Part shown: piece by piece, positions 37,549-48,774 of the stretch
Numbering within the stretch: position 1 is the stretch's first letter
How the letters are laid out: the number at the start of each line of letters is the position of its first letter
DNA from: Rhizoclosmatium globosum
Lineage: Eukaryota; Chytridiomycota; Chytridiomycetes; Chytridiales; Chytriomycetaceae
Direction of reading: 5' to 3'
DNA: 64,000 nt
NCBI GenBank assembly: GCA_002104985.1
Contig: MCGO01000145.1
Coordinates: 32,078-96,077, forward strand
Made by a program: the position numbers and the translations under genes
The notes under the pieces: generated by a model
What the model saw: the letters and a program-made list of their open reading frames with translations, nothing else
What the model was told of the DNA's origin: nothing
Database searches by the model: none

Positions 37549-38589
37549 ATGCCAAACCCTGTCTCAAGGGGCGATATCTCATGTTTGATGTCTAATGAAA
37601 GCTCAATATCGCCGATACTCTCGAAACATTCCACGCCTTTGATGTCAGTGGTCAGGCAAGGCTCACCAGTTGTTTCTGACACCACAACCAGCCATTTCTG
37701 TAATCTTCCTCGCGAACTGGTCTGTCAAATACTTTCATGGATCCAACCGAGGCTTGTTCATCAATGTAGACTGTTATCTCGCGCTTTCAACGATTGCATA
37801 TCATCCAAAGAGTTTATACGAATGAACTTGAACCTTACAGTGGATCCATCTGTAAAATTGGTCAAAGCAAATCAATATCCAAGCAGTTTGGAGCTGGATA
37901 TGTTGCAAATGCCTCCTCTCTGGCAGTCAATATACGCACAACTCTTCATGTCTCATCTCAGTACTCTCAGTTGGGGATTAAGTCAGGAGAACGATTCAGA
38001 AGATGAGTACGATTCAAGTGATGAAGAAGGTTATAAGCCTCAAACAACGGAAATGCTGTTGAGACCTGTTCCTTCTATTTTCAATTACCTGACGAACCTG
38101 ACATATTGCCAGCTGGAAGGATGCGGAATGAAAGGACTGTTCCCATCCGAAATCACAAAATGTGTCAAACTGGAATACCTCAGCTTTTGCCGAAACTTTC
38201 TGTCAGGCTCTATACCTGCCAACATTGGTGACCTCATTGAGCTGCGAGCTCTGTATCTTGATGCGAATAATTTGACTGGCTCACTTCCTGTGAGTATGGG
38301 TAGTTTGATCCATTTGGAAGCATTTACGTGCGGAGAAGGCAACAGTCTCACTGGACCTATCCCACCGGAACTTGGCAATCTACTCAATCTACGCGTTCTC
38401 GTACTACGAGAAAATTTCTTTGAAGGAACCGTACCTGTTGAGCTTGCGAAACTAAAGGCACTGGAGCGATTAGATCTGAGCAAGAACCCTCGATTGGATG
38501 TTCAAAACGTACCTATTGACATTTTGGCCATGAGTGCATTGACGTTTGAGACCGTATTGGATTTCAAAGGATTAGAGAACATGGGATAA
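37549..38589 (+). CDS. F-box-like protein with plant-type leucine-rich repeats
   Basis: An intron-free 346-residue protein. Residues about 50-95 (LPRELVCQILSWIQPRLVHQCRLLSRAFN) resemble an F-box, which links substrates to SCF ubiquitin ligases. An acidic patch (NDSEDEYDSSDEEG) follows. Five or so leucine-rich repeats of the plant-specific type then run to the end, with LSGSIPANIGDL, LTGSLPVSMGSL and LTGPIPPELGNL as clear units. No signal peptide or membrane helix is present. This F-box plus plant-type LRR combination is common in chytrid genomes. Only 25 bp separate its stop codon from the start of the next gene. Confidence 0.85.
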   Translation: MPNPVSRGDISCLMSNESSISPILSKHSTPLMSVVRQGSPVVSDTTTSHFCNLPRELVCQILSWIQPRLVHQCRLLSRAFNDCISSKEFIRMNLNLTVDPSVKLVKANQYPSSLELDMLQMPPLWQSIYAQLFMSHLSTLSWGLSQENDSEDEYDSSDEEGYKPQTTEMLLRPVPSIFNYLTNLTYCQLEGCGMKGLFPSEITKCVKLEYLSFCRNFLSGSIPANIGDLIELRALYLDANNLTGSLPVSMGSLIHLEAFTCGEGNSLTGPIPPELGNLLNLRVLVLRENFFEGTVPVELAKLKALERLDLSKNPRLDVQNVPIDILAMSALTFETVLDFKGLENMG

Positions 38590-38614
38590 TAAATTAAATA
38601 AAGCAAAAAAAGGA

Positions 38615-40533
38615 ATGAGCAAAAGAGCGCTTGAGATAGACGGACTGTACCTCGAAACCGTCCAACGCCACGTTCTCGACTTTGACTTTGAAGCACTTTG
38701 TTCTGTTTCGCTGTCGCCACTTAATGTGTACGCCTGTCTCGTGTGCGGCAAATTGTGCGTAGTTTGTTTAGCCAACCTTTCCTCGGAACAGAGTAACTTA
38801 AAAGAAACCAAAACTAGTTTCCAAGGCCGAGGAACAGCATCACATGCATACACTCATGCCCTGGCAGTCGACCACCATATCTTCATCAACCTGACTACCC
38901 TGAAGGTGTACTGCCTGCCAGAGTCGTACGAAGTGAAGGATGCCACACTTGCTGATATCAAGGTAGGCTCTATTAGATCTGTTTTTATGTGTAGAGGCTG
39001 ATGAGTATACTGTAGTATGTCATTCGGCCGTTTTACACAAAAGCTCAAATCGAAGGTCTTGATTCACTGTCCACCTATTCATATGATTTAAACAATAAGG
39101 CGTACTTGCCTGGATTCGTTGGACTCAATAATATCAAGGCGAACGATTATGTCAATGTGGTTCGTATTCAGATCTGATTCCTTGAATGTGGACCAAAAAC
39201 CATCCCTCTTCCGCAACCGTGATATATCAGTTGGAGATATATCTAGCGAACATCTTATCGGAGTTATGGAATTCAAGCTAAAAGACCGCCTCATTAGGTT
39301 ATCCAAGCCCTCGCACACGTTAAACCATTACGCGATTTTCTTCTCAGTGATGACGAAATTGATGTCCTCAACAGTGTTGTCGTTCGAGCAAAGCCGATGG
39401 CGAATGGAGCCAAGAAAAAAAGCACGGAATTAGGTTCGCAAACACTGAAATCGGGCGGACCCAAACTAACCAAATTCTCGTCTTTCTAGTAAATCGTTTC
39501 GCGACTTTGGTTCGCAAAGTATGGAACGCGAAAGCTTTCAAAGGTCAAGTGTCGCCTCACGAGTTTCTTCAGGTAAAGAGACCCCCAGGCTCCTGATTCT
39601 TTAGGACGACAATCTCATAAATGCCCAACCAGGAAATGACAAATGCGAGTGCGAAACAGTTCTTGCTCACTGCACAATCAGATCCAGCAGACTTTCTCGC
39701 ATGGTTCCTGAATCAGCTTCATACGGGACTTGGTGGAAACCCTCGCAAGAACGGCAGCTCCATTATTCATAAAATCTTTCAAGGTGAAGTTCGTGTGGAA
39801 AGTCAGGTTGTTGAAGGCGCTGGAAGTGCTGATTCGGGAGTTGTACCAAGATTTGATAATCATAAAGGTAACATTGGATAAGATAGTGTGACACCTTAAT
39901 AATTGTTAACGCAGAAACGACAACGACGCAGTCGCCATTCCTTTTCTTGTCGCTTGACCTACCTCCCATGCCACTTTTTCAAGACGAATTGGAACGCAAC
40001 ATCATTCCCCAAGTTCCTCTCGCAGATCTTCTCGAGAAATATGATGGAGTGACTGAAAAGGTGATTGTTTTTTACAACTGATTTGTTTTCTAGATTTCTC
40101 ATCGGTGAGAATAGGAATACACACTGTCCGTCAAGCGATTCCGTATTACAAAGCTCCCACAGTTTCTTATTTTCCACATTAAGCGTTTCACGAAAAACAA
40201 CTTCACAACTGAAAAGAACAGTACAATCGTCAACTTCCCGATTCGAGGAATGGATATGCGAGAATGTAAGAGTTTGGTATTTCATTTCCATCACGATTGA
40301 CATCTTTTCTAGACTTGGACCCAGCAGTGAAAGACTCGAACACTACATACAATCTTGTGGCGAATATTTGTCATGACGGCAAACCCGGAGCTATCGAAGG
40401 TGCTTATAAGGTCCATGTTCACTGTAAAGGACGGGATCAGTGGTTGCAGATCCAGGATTTGTTTGTGGAAGAGATTGCGCCGCAAATGATTTTCTTGTCA
40501 GAAACGTATATTCAGATATGGGAGAAAGCGTGA
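38615..40533 (+). CDS. SAD1: USP39/Sad1 tri-snRNP assembly factor (inactive ubiquitin protease fold)
   Basis: The N-terminal zf-UBP domain (YACLVCGK..FQGRG..HAYTHA) begins after LDFDFEALCSVSLSPLNVYA. The USP core opens with LPGFVGLNNIKANDYVN, where the normal catalytic Cys of GN-T-C-Y is replaced by Asp. Later come VSPHEFLQ, DFLAWFLNQLH, SLDLPPMPLF and YDLNNK-like elements, and the end DLFVEEIAPQMIFLSETYIQIW matches Sad1/USP39. The protein holds the U4/U6.U5 tri-snRNP together and has no expected protease activity. At least six exons exist. One intron (38755-38817) happens to stay open in frame. Others are near 38960, 39158-39298, 39430, 39570, 39870, 40060 and 40265. Confidence 0.93.
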
Positions 40534-40588
40534 AGGAAGAAAAACGATAATGCTGAATACAGAGTGTATTTGAACATTTATTTCTTCT

Positions 40589-43036
40589 TTATTCCTCGTC
40601 GTTTTGTAAAACCATATCTTCGTGGCTAGTTGTTTTGTATCCATCATCACAAGCACTCCAGACTTCCAACTCTGTCACTCCGATACCACCACCCGCCACC
40701 CCACTAAAAACAACGCGCAATTTCTTACTCTCCCAACTTCCAGGTTGGATCCAAACTCGATTCAACTCCCCAGCAACAGGCTTCTCAAACACTCTCTGCT
40801 GATTAGGAATCACATTCCATTGCCCCCACCCCCACCACCACTCACTCCAGTAAAACAATTCATAGCTCAATGGCAGATGGACACTAACGTCAGTATAAAA
40901 ATGAATGTCTACAGCCGTAATGTTCTTGATTGGAGCAGTGAATTCGAGTTCAAGCCATGAATCCCCCGTCCCAGCGTGAGATGACCACCTGTTGCTTGGA
41001 ATTTCGTCGTGTAAAATAACTCCATCGTTTGCTTCATGTGGCGGGTGTGCGGGATCTGACGTGGATGCTGAGATCTTTGCGAAATTTGGTGTTCGTTGAG
41101 GGTTGCTTGCCAAATTTTTGCATGAGTTGTAGACAGTTCGAAGAGGCTTATTTCCTGGGAAACGCGCGTTAGTTGTAGGGGGGAATATGGGATTTTGGGT
41201 CATTCCGTACTTTCTACATTTGGCAGTGGGACCATGATGTGAGTTGGAAGGACTTCATTCATGAGGTGATACACTTGTTTTCCATTTTGAAAGATGCAGA
41301 GTCCAGTACAATTATTCTCGTATCGTGTTCCAAACCGATCCCAAAGAATGGTTATTAGGTTTCCATGAAATTGAAGGTTTTCAACCTGAGTCAAGAATCA
41401 ACATCCGAAAACAATATTGTTCTGTTCGTACTCACCGCGTAATAATCCCACACGTCGGGAATCAAAGGCTTTAACTCTAAAGTAATATCTCCAGTGGCGT
41501 TGTTTGCGAATGGACGAATTCCAAAAAGACCGCCCAACACAAGATCCACAAAGCTTGAATGGAAATAGTGCTCACTCCAATTCCATGCATCATAAATCCA
41601 CTCTCCCGTGTACCCGTTCAAAGCCTCGGCAATGTGTGGCTTCCCATTCTTGTAGTGCGACTTTGTATACGCACTCAAAAGCTTGTAATATGACTCTTTG
41701 TTGACGTGAACGTGGTTTTGATAGTTCACGATGAGGTTCGCAAGAGCTGTCAATGTGATTGATGTGCTGTAAGGCCATGACGGACCGTTCCATCGACAAC
41801 ATGTTTCCGCTTCGTAATAAAAGAAACGATGGTCTTTTTGGGCGGTTGCTGGACCAAATTCTCCCCAAAAAACGTTGGGGTCAAAGAGATATGACCATGA
41901 CTCTGCATATTCGGAATCGTCTGGGGGCAGATTGAAGTACCATGGCGTATATCCGATTTGCTCTTTTCCATCTAAGTGGGAATGAGAGGGGTTGTCTTCT
42001 TTCATCACATGGAAAAAGTGGTGTTGGGTGGAATTCCAAAGGTTGTCGAGGGTTGCTGATTTCAGATTTTCTGCATGTTTCGTGTAAATATCACTTGTTT
42101 GAACGTCGCCAATGAGGTTCGCGATGCGGGCGATGGCGAGGGCGTCAGCGTATTGATAGACTGACAAAGTTGGCCGATAACCATCCCCACCGTGATAGGG
42201 ATCGGATGTTTGATAGCTTCCAATCGTGAATTCCTGTGTATAAAGTTTAGAAAGAATTCCTTCATGAGACTTAGCATGATCAATACCATAGCATCCCAAA
42301 CTGGAACTTGCCAGTACAGCCCAAGTTCCTTGTTCCACTTCCCATCTAGCTCCCACCCTTCCCACTGTTCAATAAGATATGGAAGCATAGTTTTGACGTA
42401 TTCCGCGTCGCCATCAATCAAGTACTTTTCCCAAACAGAATCAGCCATCCAGACACTGTACATCCTAGCGACCGGCTTCCCAGGTCCCTTCAGCCAATAG
42501 TTTATGTATGAATCAACGACTGAAGTGTCACGAAGCCATCTGATTGAAGTTAAGTTCACTGCAAAGCACAATGTCATTAAACACCCACCTCGCCTCTCGA
42601 ATATGATGCCCCGTAGCAGCCACAATTCCTCCAAATGCTCCAGCGTGACCTGCGATTTTTACAAACTCTGTCAGAATATAACCTGTCTCTGGAACTGTAT
42701 ACGCAATGTGTCGTCGAACCACAGACCACCTGGCAAACGAGTACAAAGTCAATGGCAGTTTGATATTGATGAATACAGTTACCGGTAATTATAGATTTCG
42801 ACAAGTTGTTGGTCGGGGCAGTCAATACTTGGAACGTAGTGCTTGAGCCACTGGTTATCAAACTGGTCTTTTGCGGATAGGAGAAAGCGTGTTTCCCATT
42901 CAACTGGCTGTAGAGGTTCATACGGCGATACCGTCAGTAGCGGCGCCCGATGAGCAGTGCTGCCTGCGGAAAGCATTTTGGATATTCCACCTCTTCGATA
43001 ATAGTTTTGTGAGTGTTTTGTGATACTTTCGACCAT
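40589..43036 (-). CDS. Six-hairpin glycoside hydrolase (GH63/MGH1-like) with C-terminal F5/8-type domain
   Basis: The core is an (alpha/alpha)6-type hydrolase related to GH63 and mannosylglycerate-hydrolase-like enzymes. Recognisable blocks are WMADSVWEKYLIDGD, YRPTLSVYQYADALAIARIA, WNGPSWPYSTSITLTALANL and EALNGYTGEWIYDAWNWSEHYFHSSFVDL. The C-terminal ~150 residues resemble an F5/8 type C (galactose-binding-like) domain (VILHDEIPSNRWSS, WLELEF). Several short introns are visible, for example with an acceptor just before VENLQFHG. The substrate is unknown, perhaps a glycan with alpha-linked sugars. The start is uncertain: 43036 is the first ATG in frame, and a signal-peptide exon would have to overlap the end of the SOD gene. 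It is convergent with USP39, 55 bp apart. Confidence 0.72.
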
Positions 43037-43130
43037 ATCATAATGTCCAACCAGTGATTCTAATACTGCACCAGATGATTTATTCAAGTTCAGCAATGAA
43101 AGCAAATGACAAGAGCGAAAAACAACTCGC

Positions 43131-44175
43131 TTAGATCAAGTTGGACTCAGCGAACTGCCAGTTGACCAAAGACCACCAGGACTCAATGTACTTTGGACGC
43201 AAGTTTCTGTAGTCAACTGTATGATTTGAAAAGGATTAGAGGATCATTAATCATTGACGGGTGTAAATCAAAGACTCACTGTAGTAGGCGTGTTCCCACA
43301 CATCGCAGACCAAGATTGGCTTAACGGTGGTGTCTGCATAGCGAATAGTAAGGATTCTGCTTTGAAACCAAAAAAACCAACGCGAAAACACTCACCGTGA
43401 ACAACAGAGACAGCATCGTGGGTGTCAACAATCTTCAAGAGTCCAGAAGACTTGTCCTGAACCAACCAGGCCCATCCGGAACCAAAGTGACCAGCAGCAA
43501 CGTCAGAGAACTTGGTCTTGAAAGCATCGAATGAGCCGAAAGACTTGACGATCAAGTCGTTGAGCTTCTGGGAAGGAGCAGCTATAAACATTAAAATAAG
43601 AACGGATTATTACGTAAGAATAGTTTGTTTTGGATGAAGGAGAAGGTTGTAGAAAAAATTGCGTGATGAGCTGACGATTTCAAAGCACGGATGGGTGTGG
43701 GACGGAACGTACCCTGGCGAGTAGCAGCTGGGGCCAAGGACTTCCAGTAGAAAGTGTGGTTGTAGGTCTGGGCAGCGCTGTTGTAGATACCGGCTGGGAC
43801 GTTGGTTGGGCCCTGTGTTAAAGGAGACACGCAAGCAGGGTTAAATCGCGGGTGAATTCGAAGAAGGTATCGCTTACCTTGGCAGTGATCTCCTCGATGG
43901 AGAGAGACTTCAAGTCAGAGGAGGCGATCAGGGAGTTGAGCTAGATCGTATTTGAATGTTGAGTAAACTGCTTTGCTATCAAACACAAATCAAATAAGAC
44001 TAACTCTGGTGACGTATCCAGCGTGGTGCTTTCCGTAGTGGAAGTCCAAGGTCTCGGCAGAGATGTGTGGAGCAAGGGCGTCCTGGGCGTATGGAAGGGC
44101 TTCAAGAGTGTAGGTCATTTTGGATGAGTTTTCGTGAGCTGCGTTTTTCACTGCCTGTGCTGATTTCGAAAGCAT
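43131..44175 (-). CDS. Iron-type superoxide dismutase, probably mitochondrial
   Basis: The protein converts superoxide to hydrogen peroxide and oxygen. Metal ligands are visible: the first His in [12 protein letters not shown], the second in [11 protein letters not shown], and Asp and His in DVWEHAYY. The Gln in AAQ-x2-NHTFYW and the block FGSGWAWLV follow the iron SOD pattern, whereas fungal mitochondrial enzymes are usually Mn-type with Gly at this site. Two candidate starts exist: 44175, giving a basic, Ser/Ala-rich presequence ([13 protein letters not shown]), and the mature-type [10 protein letters not shown]. The first exon is 44175-44005 and the second starts at 43940; about five short introns interrupt the gene. 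Metal choice is inferred from motifs only. Confidence 0.87.
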
Positions 44176-44598
44176 TTTGGACGAGATATTACTTTTGATT
44201 ATGGAGACAAACAAAGAAGAGAAATCAAATGAATCAACGAAAGGATGAACATATCTGTTTGCACATGGGGATACGTAGTGACTATACGCTTCCACAACAC
44301 CAAATGCCGCCACATTGCTGAACTCGCATCTTTGCCAAGATCTTGCGTGTTTTTACACTCTATTTTCGGCATCAAGGTGACTATTGGTTCCGTCTTCACT
44401 TTGGGTGTGGCGTTCGGTTCTGATTCGTTTCTGTCTTCCGAAAACACAGTCATTACCGCGAACGTCAGAAAAAGTAACTGCGTATAAAAAATTGACCAAA
44501 AAGGTTAATGTGGTCGCGTATTATAATCCTCGCTGCATAAGTCAATCAATATTCATTTAATTACTATTATTTTGACTTTAGTCTTCCCCGGAGTATCT
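44176..44598. other. Intergenic region upstream of SOD
   Basis: Open frames here are short, overlap on both strands and match nothing known. The right part is AT-rich before the tRNA-Met gene. Confidence 0.4.
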
Positions 44599-44672
44599 GC
44601 TCTTGTGGCTTAGTTGGTCAAAGCGTCGGTCTCATAATCCGAAGGTCACCAGTTCGACTCTGGTCAAGAGCA
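44599..44672 (+). tRNA. Elongator tRNA-Met (anticodon CAT)
   Basis: A 74-nt cloverleaf with acceptor GCTCTTG/CAAGAGC and discriminator A. The anticodon loop CTCATAA lies in stem TCGG/CCGA, and the T-arm is CCAGTTCGACTCTGG. The loop and the T-T at 31-39 match yeast elongator tRNA-Met rather than the initiator. A T4 terminator follows. Confidence 0.95.
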
Positions 44673-44847
44673 TTTTGCCAAAATTTCCAATTTTATTTGC
44701 ACGTTTTTATCATTCTCCAACTGACAGGAACTTCTTGAAATGAAATACACCGACTGTTCGCTTGGATAAGCGGTTCCCCAAAACAGTTGTTCAGTATCAA
44801 CACAGAAGTTGGCCCAATTTGTGGAAAGTGAAATCAATATTTAAGTA

Positions 44848-46729
44848 TCAACGCCGACGGTCGTCCCTCCGGTCGCCATCTCGATGCCTCTCATCTCGTC
44901 TTCCATCGCGGTCATCCCTCCGGTAATCACGATCACGATCATCCCTTCGCCCGCTTTCAACTCTGTCATCCCTTTTCGAACCATCTCGCTTGCCATCTCT
45001 TCTGTCATCTCTTGTTTCCCCTCTTCTATCATCATGTCGATATTCCCGTCTATCATCTCGACGTCTCTCATCCACCCGTCCACTTCCTGCATCTCGATCT
45101 CTGTCTCTTCGATCGTCACCACCCTTCTCGTCCCTACGAACCCGCTTCTTTTCACGGTCTAAATCCCCATCATGCTCAAACACCATTTCTTCACCTCGTC
45201 GTCCACCACCGTCCCGTCCAACATCCTCATTGCGATACTGACGACGTCGACGTAACCCAGCCCCTCCAAACTCTTCCTCTTCCACAAGTCCTCTCCGTTT
45301 CCCCATCAATACATCTGCATGCAGTTTACTGACACTCTGTGAAAAGTCAACGTGGATTCGTCGATCGTCAATCAACACATTGTCCATCTTGAAGTACGCT
45401 TCTTCGGCTGATTCCTTCTTTTCAAAGTCAATGAACGCATAGCACAGCGAGTCTTGCGTCTTTTTATCACGAATGATTTCGCAGCTAATTTGGTTTTGTT
45501 AGAACTTAAAACAGAGGCGAGAATGATGGAGACGAGAGAGAGGTTGTATACCTGCGAATCTCACCAAACCGGGAGAAAATAAGCTCCAAATCTTCATCTC
45601 GCGTGATTGGATTCAGTTTACACACAAACAGGATATTTTCAGGAGGTCGGATTTCCGCGAATGGCAAGTCTCCGATCATTTCTAGTGTCAATGCGCGGGC
45701 AGCTGCTTCCCGATCTCTTGCCTCTTTTTCCAGGACTTCAGGGTCCACGTCTGGGAACAAGTTTTCGTCTTCTGCAATTCGTGCGCTCGCAAGTAGTTGT
45801 GGCGGTGGAGACGGGGAACGAGATGGATAGCGGAGACCGGGTGGATCAGGGAACGGATCATCGAGGATTATAGTGTGTTTGATTCGAATATCACGGAAAG
45901 GGCGGTTGTCATCGTCCACGAGTTGGGCATTCAAAGCGTCAAGGACTTCAAGACCTTCGACTACTCGTCCAAATGGAGCGTGTTGCGTGTTTAAATACTC
46001 GGCGCCGCTTTCCGAGAGCGTAAAAAAGAATTGGGAAGTTGCAAGGAGTTTTTCCTGTTTATCGCTGTGTTAGAATATTGGAGATGACGCAAAGCTTGGA
46101 GCGCGCTATCTGCTCTTCTATGATGTTGATGCGAGTTCCTTGCAATACATTTCTAACGATCCGGCTCAAAGAACTTGGTTGTCTTTGCAGCATGAATATC
46201 GTTCCACGCTATGCGATTCTTGCTCGTTCCTCGCTATCCTGTCCTCGCTCATTCCTCGCACCACTCTTCAATCTCGCTTGACACTTGTTGTCTCTCTCTC
46301 TCTCTCCACCACCATACCTCCTCTCCAACACGTCCTTGAGCACAAACAAAGGAAACAACGCCTTTAGAGTCATGTTTCAGTTTCGTAGAACGCTCTGGTT
46401 CAAAAAACTTGTTTGTCTTTACAGTAGGATCAGATGAATCCGAGGAATCCAAAAGACCCCAAACGGAGGAGCCAGAGTCACGGTCACCAGTGCAGTCACC
46501 ACCGACAGTGGCAGTAAAGTTTTTGATGAGAGTGTGAAAGAGCGAATAGTTGTAGGCCTTGCGTTTGCACAGTTTGAGAAAGTTGAGCGATGCCTTTGGA
46601 GCTCGTTTTGTGTCGAGGTCAATGACAATATCGCCGAGGGATGTCTACTTGGGCATGTGAGTGAATCAGATGCTGGGAAAGACGGAGAGACTGCGGATGG
46701 ACCCAACCCACCTCAAGTAAAACAGACAT
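44848..46729 (-). CDS. PPIL4-type cyclophilin with RNA-recognition motif
   Basis: The first exon ends in MSVLLE and joins to [10 protein letters not shown], the start of a cyclophilin domain (peptidyl-prolyl isomerase). The domain continues through [19 protein letters not shown] and [16 protein letters not shown] linker with [15 protein letters not shown] follows, then an RRM with [20 protein letters not shown] (RNP2) and [10 protein letters not shown] (RNP1). The C-terminal tail is a striking run of RDDRR/RDDR repeats. This order defines PPIL4/Cyp-RRM proteins, which bind RNA polymerase II CTD or spliceosome components in the nucleus. About five introns break the coding sequence. Downstream of the stop at 44848 the sequence is AT-rich. 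Confidence 0.9.
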
Positions 46730-46946
46730 TTCTTTGTTCCTTTTCGTTTCTTTCTTCTGTTCTGAAAAGCAAAGGATTTCTTTTCAGTGTCAGTAATGTT
46801 TTATTTAAGCTTTTCAATGTTTTTAATAAAGATAACAAGTCGATTGGATGATTTGGAATGTGGTAGAAGGGAGTGGAACGGGGCAAACATCGGACCAACA
46901 CGGGATCAACCCAACTCCTTACTCCCACCCTACTCCAACTACCACC

Positions 46947-47426
46947 TTAGAAAGACTTGCTGTTTGCCTGGCACTGCTTAAGCATGTCCAGGTAGAACTG
47001 GCAGGCGCCAATGTCGTTGCTGCTCTTCTCCAGACAGGCAGTGAAGGCACGCGAATCGGCCTCGCACGGGTTCGCAAACTGGGACGGAGCAGCAACCGAC
47101 TGTGGTGCAGCCGCCGCCTGTGGAGCCGGAGCCGGGGCAGAGGAACCACCACCACCAAACATCGAAGTCAGACCCGCGCCGAGTGTGTGTCCAACGGCGG
47201 ATCCAACGGCGACTCCCGCGGCAGTCGAGGCCATGTTGGCAAAGAGCGATGGCTGCTGTGGCGCGGGTGCCATCGATGTTGGTGGTGCTGCGTGCGCAAC
47301 GGGTGGCTGTGGTGGTGGTGGCGCGTGTGCTGGTGCTGCAGCCGTTGTTGATGCTGGGCGGCTTGATGTCGTCGTTGATGCTGGCTTGCGGGTGGCGGTG
47401 GAGGTCGAACGCGTTTGACGGGCCAT
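46947..47426 (-). CDS. CHCHD2/CHCHD10-like twin CX9C protein (Mix17-like)
   Basis: A single-exon, 159-residue protein. The N-terminus is Arg/Ser/Thr-rich and may act as a mitochondrial signal, followed by an Ala/Pro-rich segment. The family block ASTAAGVAVGSAVGHTLG comes next. The C-terminal CHCH domain has two CX9C motifs (CEADSRAFTAC and CQFYLDMLKQC), the substrates of Mia40 oxidation in the intermembrane space. Relatives (yeast Mix17, human CHCHD2) influence respiratory-chain and cristae organisation and may also enter the nucleus. Confidence 0.92.
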   Translation of the reverse strand: MARQTRSTSTATRKPASTTTSSRPASTTAAAPAHAPPPPQPPVAHAAPPTSMAPAPQQPSLFANMASTAAGVAVGSAVGHTLGAGLTSMFGGGGSSAPAPAPQAAAAPQSVAAPSQFANPCEADSRAFTACLEKSSNDIGACQFYLDMLKQCQANSKSF

Positions 47427-47794
47427 ACTGTTGCTGTTTTCGTTGATGTTTTCGTTTTGCTTTGTTGGAAACCCTTCTCGCACACTTCTCATTTCAAAAC
47501 CACGTGGTGGGGAAACCTGACAAACTTGAAACACACTTTCCACCTTCTGGAAGATTCCTTCGCTACGTGGCTTTCTATACATGCATCAATCTTCGTTACA
47601 CGGCTAATAAAAGAAAGTTGTATAAATGAACAGAATCAAGCTCTTGGATGGACAAGAACAACAAATTGGCCGCCACTCATTTGCAGTAAGTGGCATAAGC
47701 GAAAAAAAGGTGGGTCAATAAAGGGGAATTCAGGAAGAACACACCTCTCACACCAACAGAATCATTGTCATAATTATGAGAAAAAAGTGCAAAA

Positions 47795-47866
47795 GGGCCT
47801 CACTGGGAATTGAACCCAGGACCTCTCGCACCCAAAGCGAGAATCATACTACTAGACCATAAGGCC
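47795..47866 (-). tRNA. tRNA-Pro (anticodon TGG), second copy
   Basis: Identical to the tRNA-Pro at 26383 apart from one compensated T-stem pair (CTGGG/CCCAG instead of CCGGG/CCCGG). The anticodon is TGG. Confidence 0.95.
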
Positions 47867-48525
47867 CCTTGAAAACCTTCCAAATTGTAGTGTCCTCGAA
47901 TGACAAAGTGGGAGGAAATATAGTTTCGTATATCCTTCTTCAAACGAAATTGATTCTGAGCTTTCCATTGTTACGCTTTGAATTCCGTACAAGAGTTTTA
48001 TTTACAATAATGATGACATTTGAGATACCGATTTTTTCAAAGAACGCATCTCCTTCGCTTAGTGACAGGCTCATTCGATATTGCCTCATCTAACTCGAGC
48101 ATTCTTGCCATTTTGATGGTGCTGGGTGATGAAACAACCAGAGGTTGCTTGTTGTGGTGAGTGTAGGAGTAGCAACCAGCGTGGTTCGTTTGACTGCAAA
48201 TGTACGAGTAGCATGTTGATGTGATGCGGATGCCGGGCATTTCGACTGGATTGCTTTTGTCTGTTCGTTGTTTTTGTTTTTTTGTGGTTGGAGGTTTTGG
48301 ATGGTGCAATCGATGATGACATTCAGACAACCTGAACAAAGCATAATTTTCCTCTATCTTCTCTTTCCATTTGTTTGTTTTTTATCAGACTTCATTCTAT
48401 AGCCATGGTTTCTATTGCAGAAATCAAACACGAGGACACACTGGCTATCCTTTAGAGATGTTGCTGCAATGTGTTAGTTTCTTGAACAGTTCCAATATAT
48501 TCACCTTTTCGAAACTGGAGAGAGA
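47867..48525. other. Region between two tRNA genes, one weak frame
   Basis: A minus-strand frame of about 100 codons (48339-48037) ends in a basic KRRRC-VL tail and has no ATG at its start. No homology is recognised. It may be a last exon of an unknown gene, but support is thin. Nothing else was seen. Confidence 0.25.
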
Positions 48526-48598
48526 GGCCGTTTAGTCTAGTGGTCATGACGTCTCCTTTACACGGAGAAGGTCGCGGGTTCGAGCCCCGCAATAGCCT
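48526..48598 (+). tRNA. tRNA-Val (anticodon TAC)
   Basis: A 73-nt cloverleaf with acceptor GGCCGTT/AATAGCC (one C-A mismatch). The anticodon stem TCTCC/GGAGA encloses loop TTTACAC (anticodon TAC), and the T-arm is GCGGGTTCGAGCCCCGC. A T4 terminator lies within 3 bases of the 3' end. Confidence 0.9.
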
Positions 48599-48774
48599 CT
48601 TTTAACTACATATCAATATACTTTTGCTAAATTCGGTCCGTTTAGTACCAGAATGGCTATCCTTTTTGTTGCAACAGTGTTGGATTTCAATAAGATATCG
48701 TGTTTAATGTCATGTTTGTGTTGAAGTATTAATGAACTTCTGGAGTGTGCACAAAGTTGAAAACAATAAAAGAT

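Noticed and set aside
44841..45155. Separate gene in the RD-repeat region on either strand
   Set aside because: The repeats are the C-terminal tail of the PPIL4-type protein. Other frames are by-products of the repeated codons.
46947..47582. Longer version of the CHCHD2-like protein starting at 47582
   Set aside because: The frame upstream of 47426 lacks an ATG start and family similarity. MARQ at 47426 is the usual CHCHD2 start.
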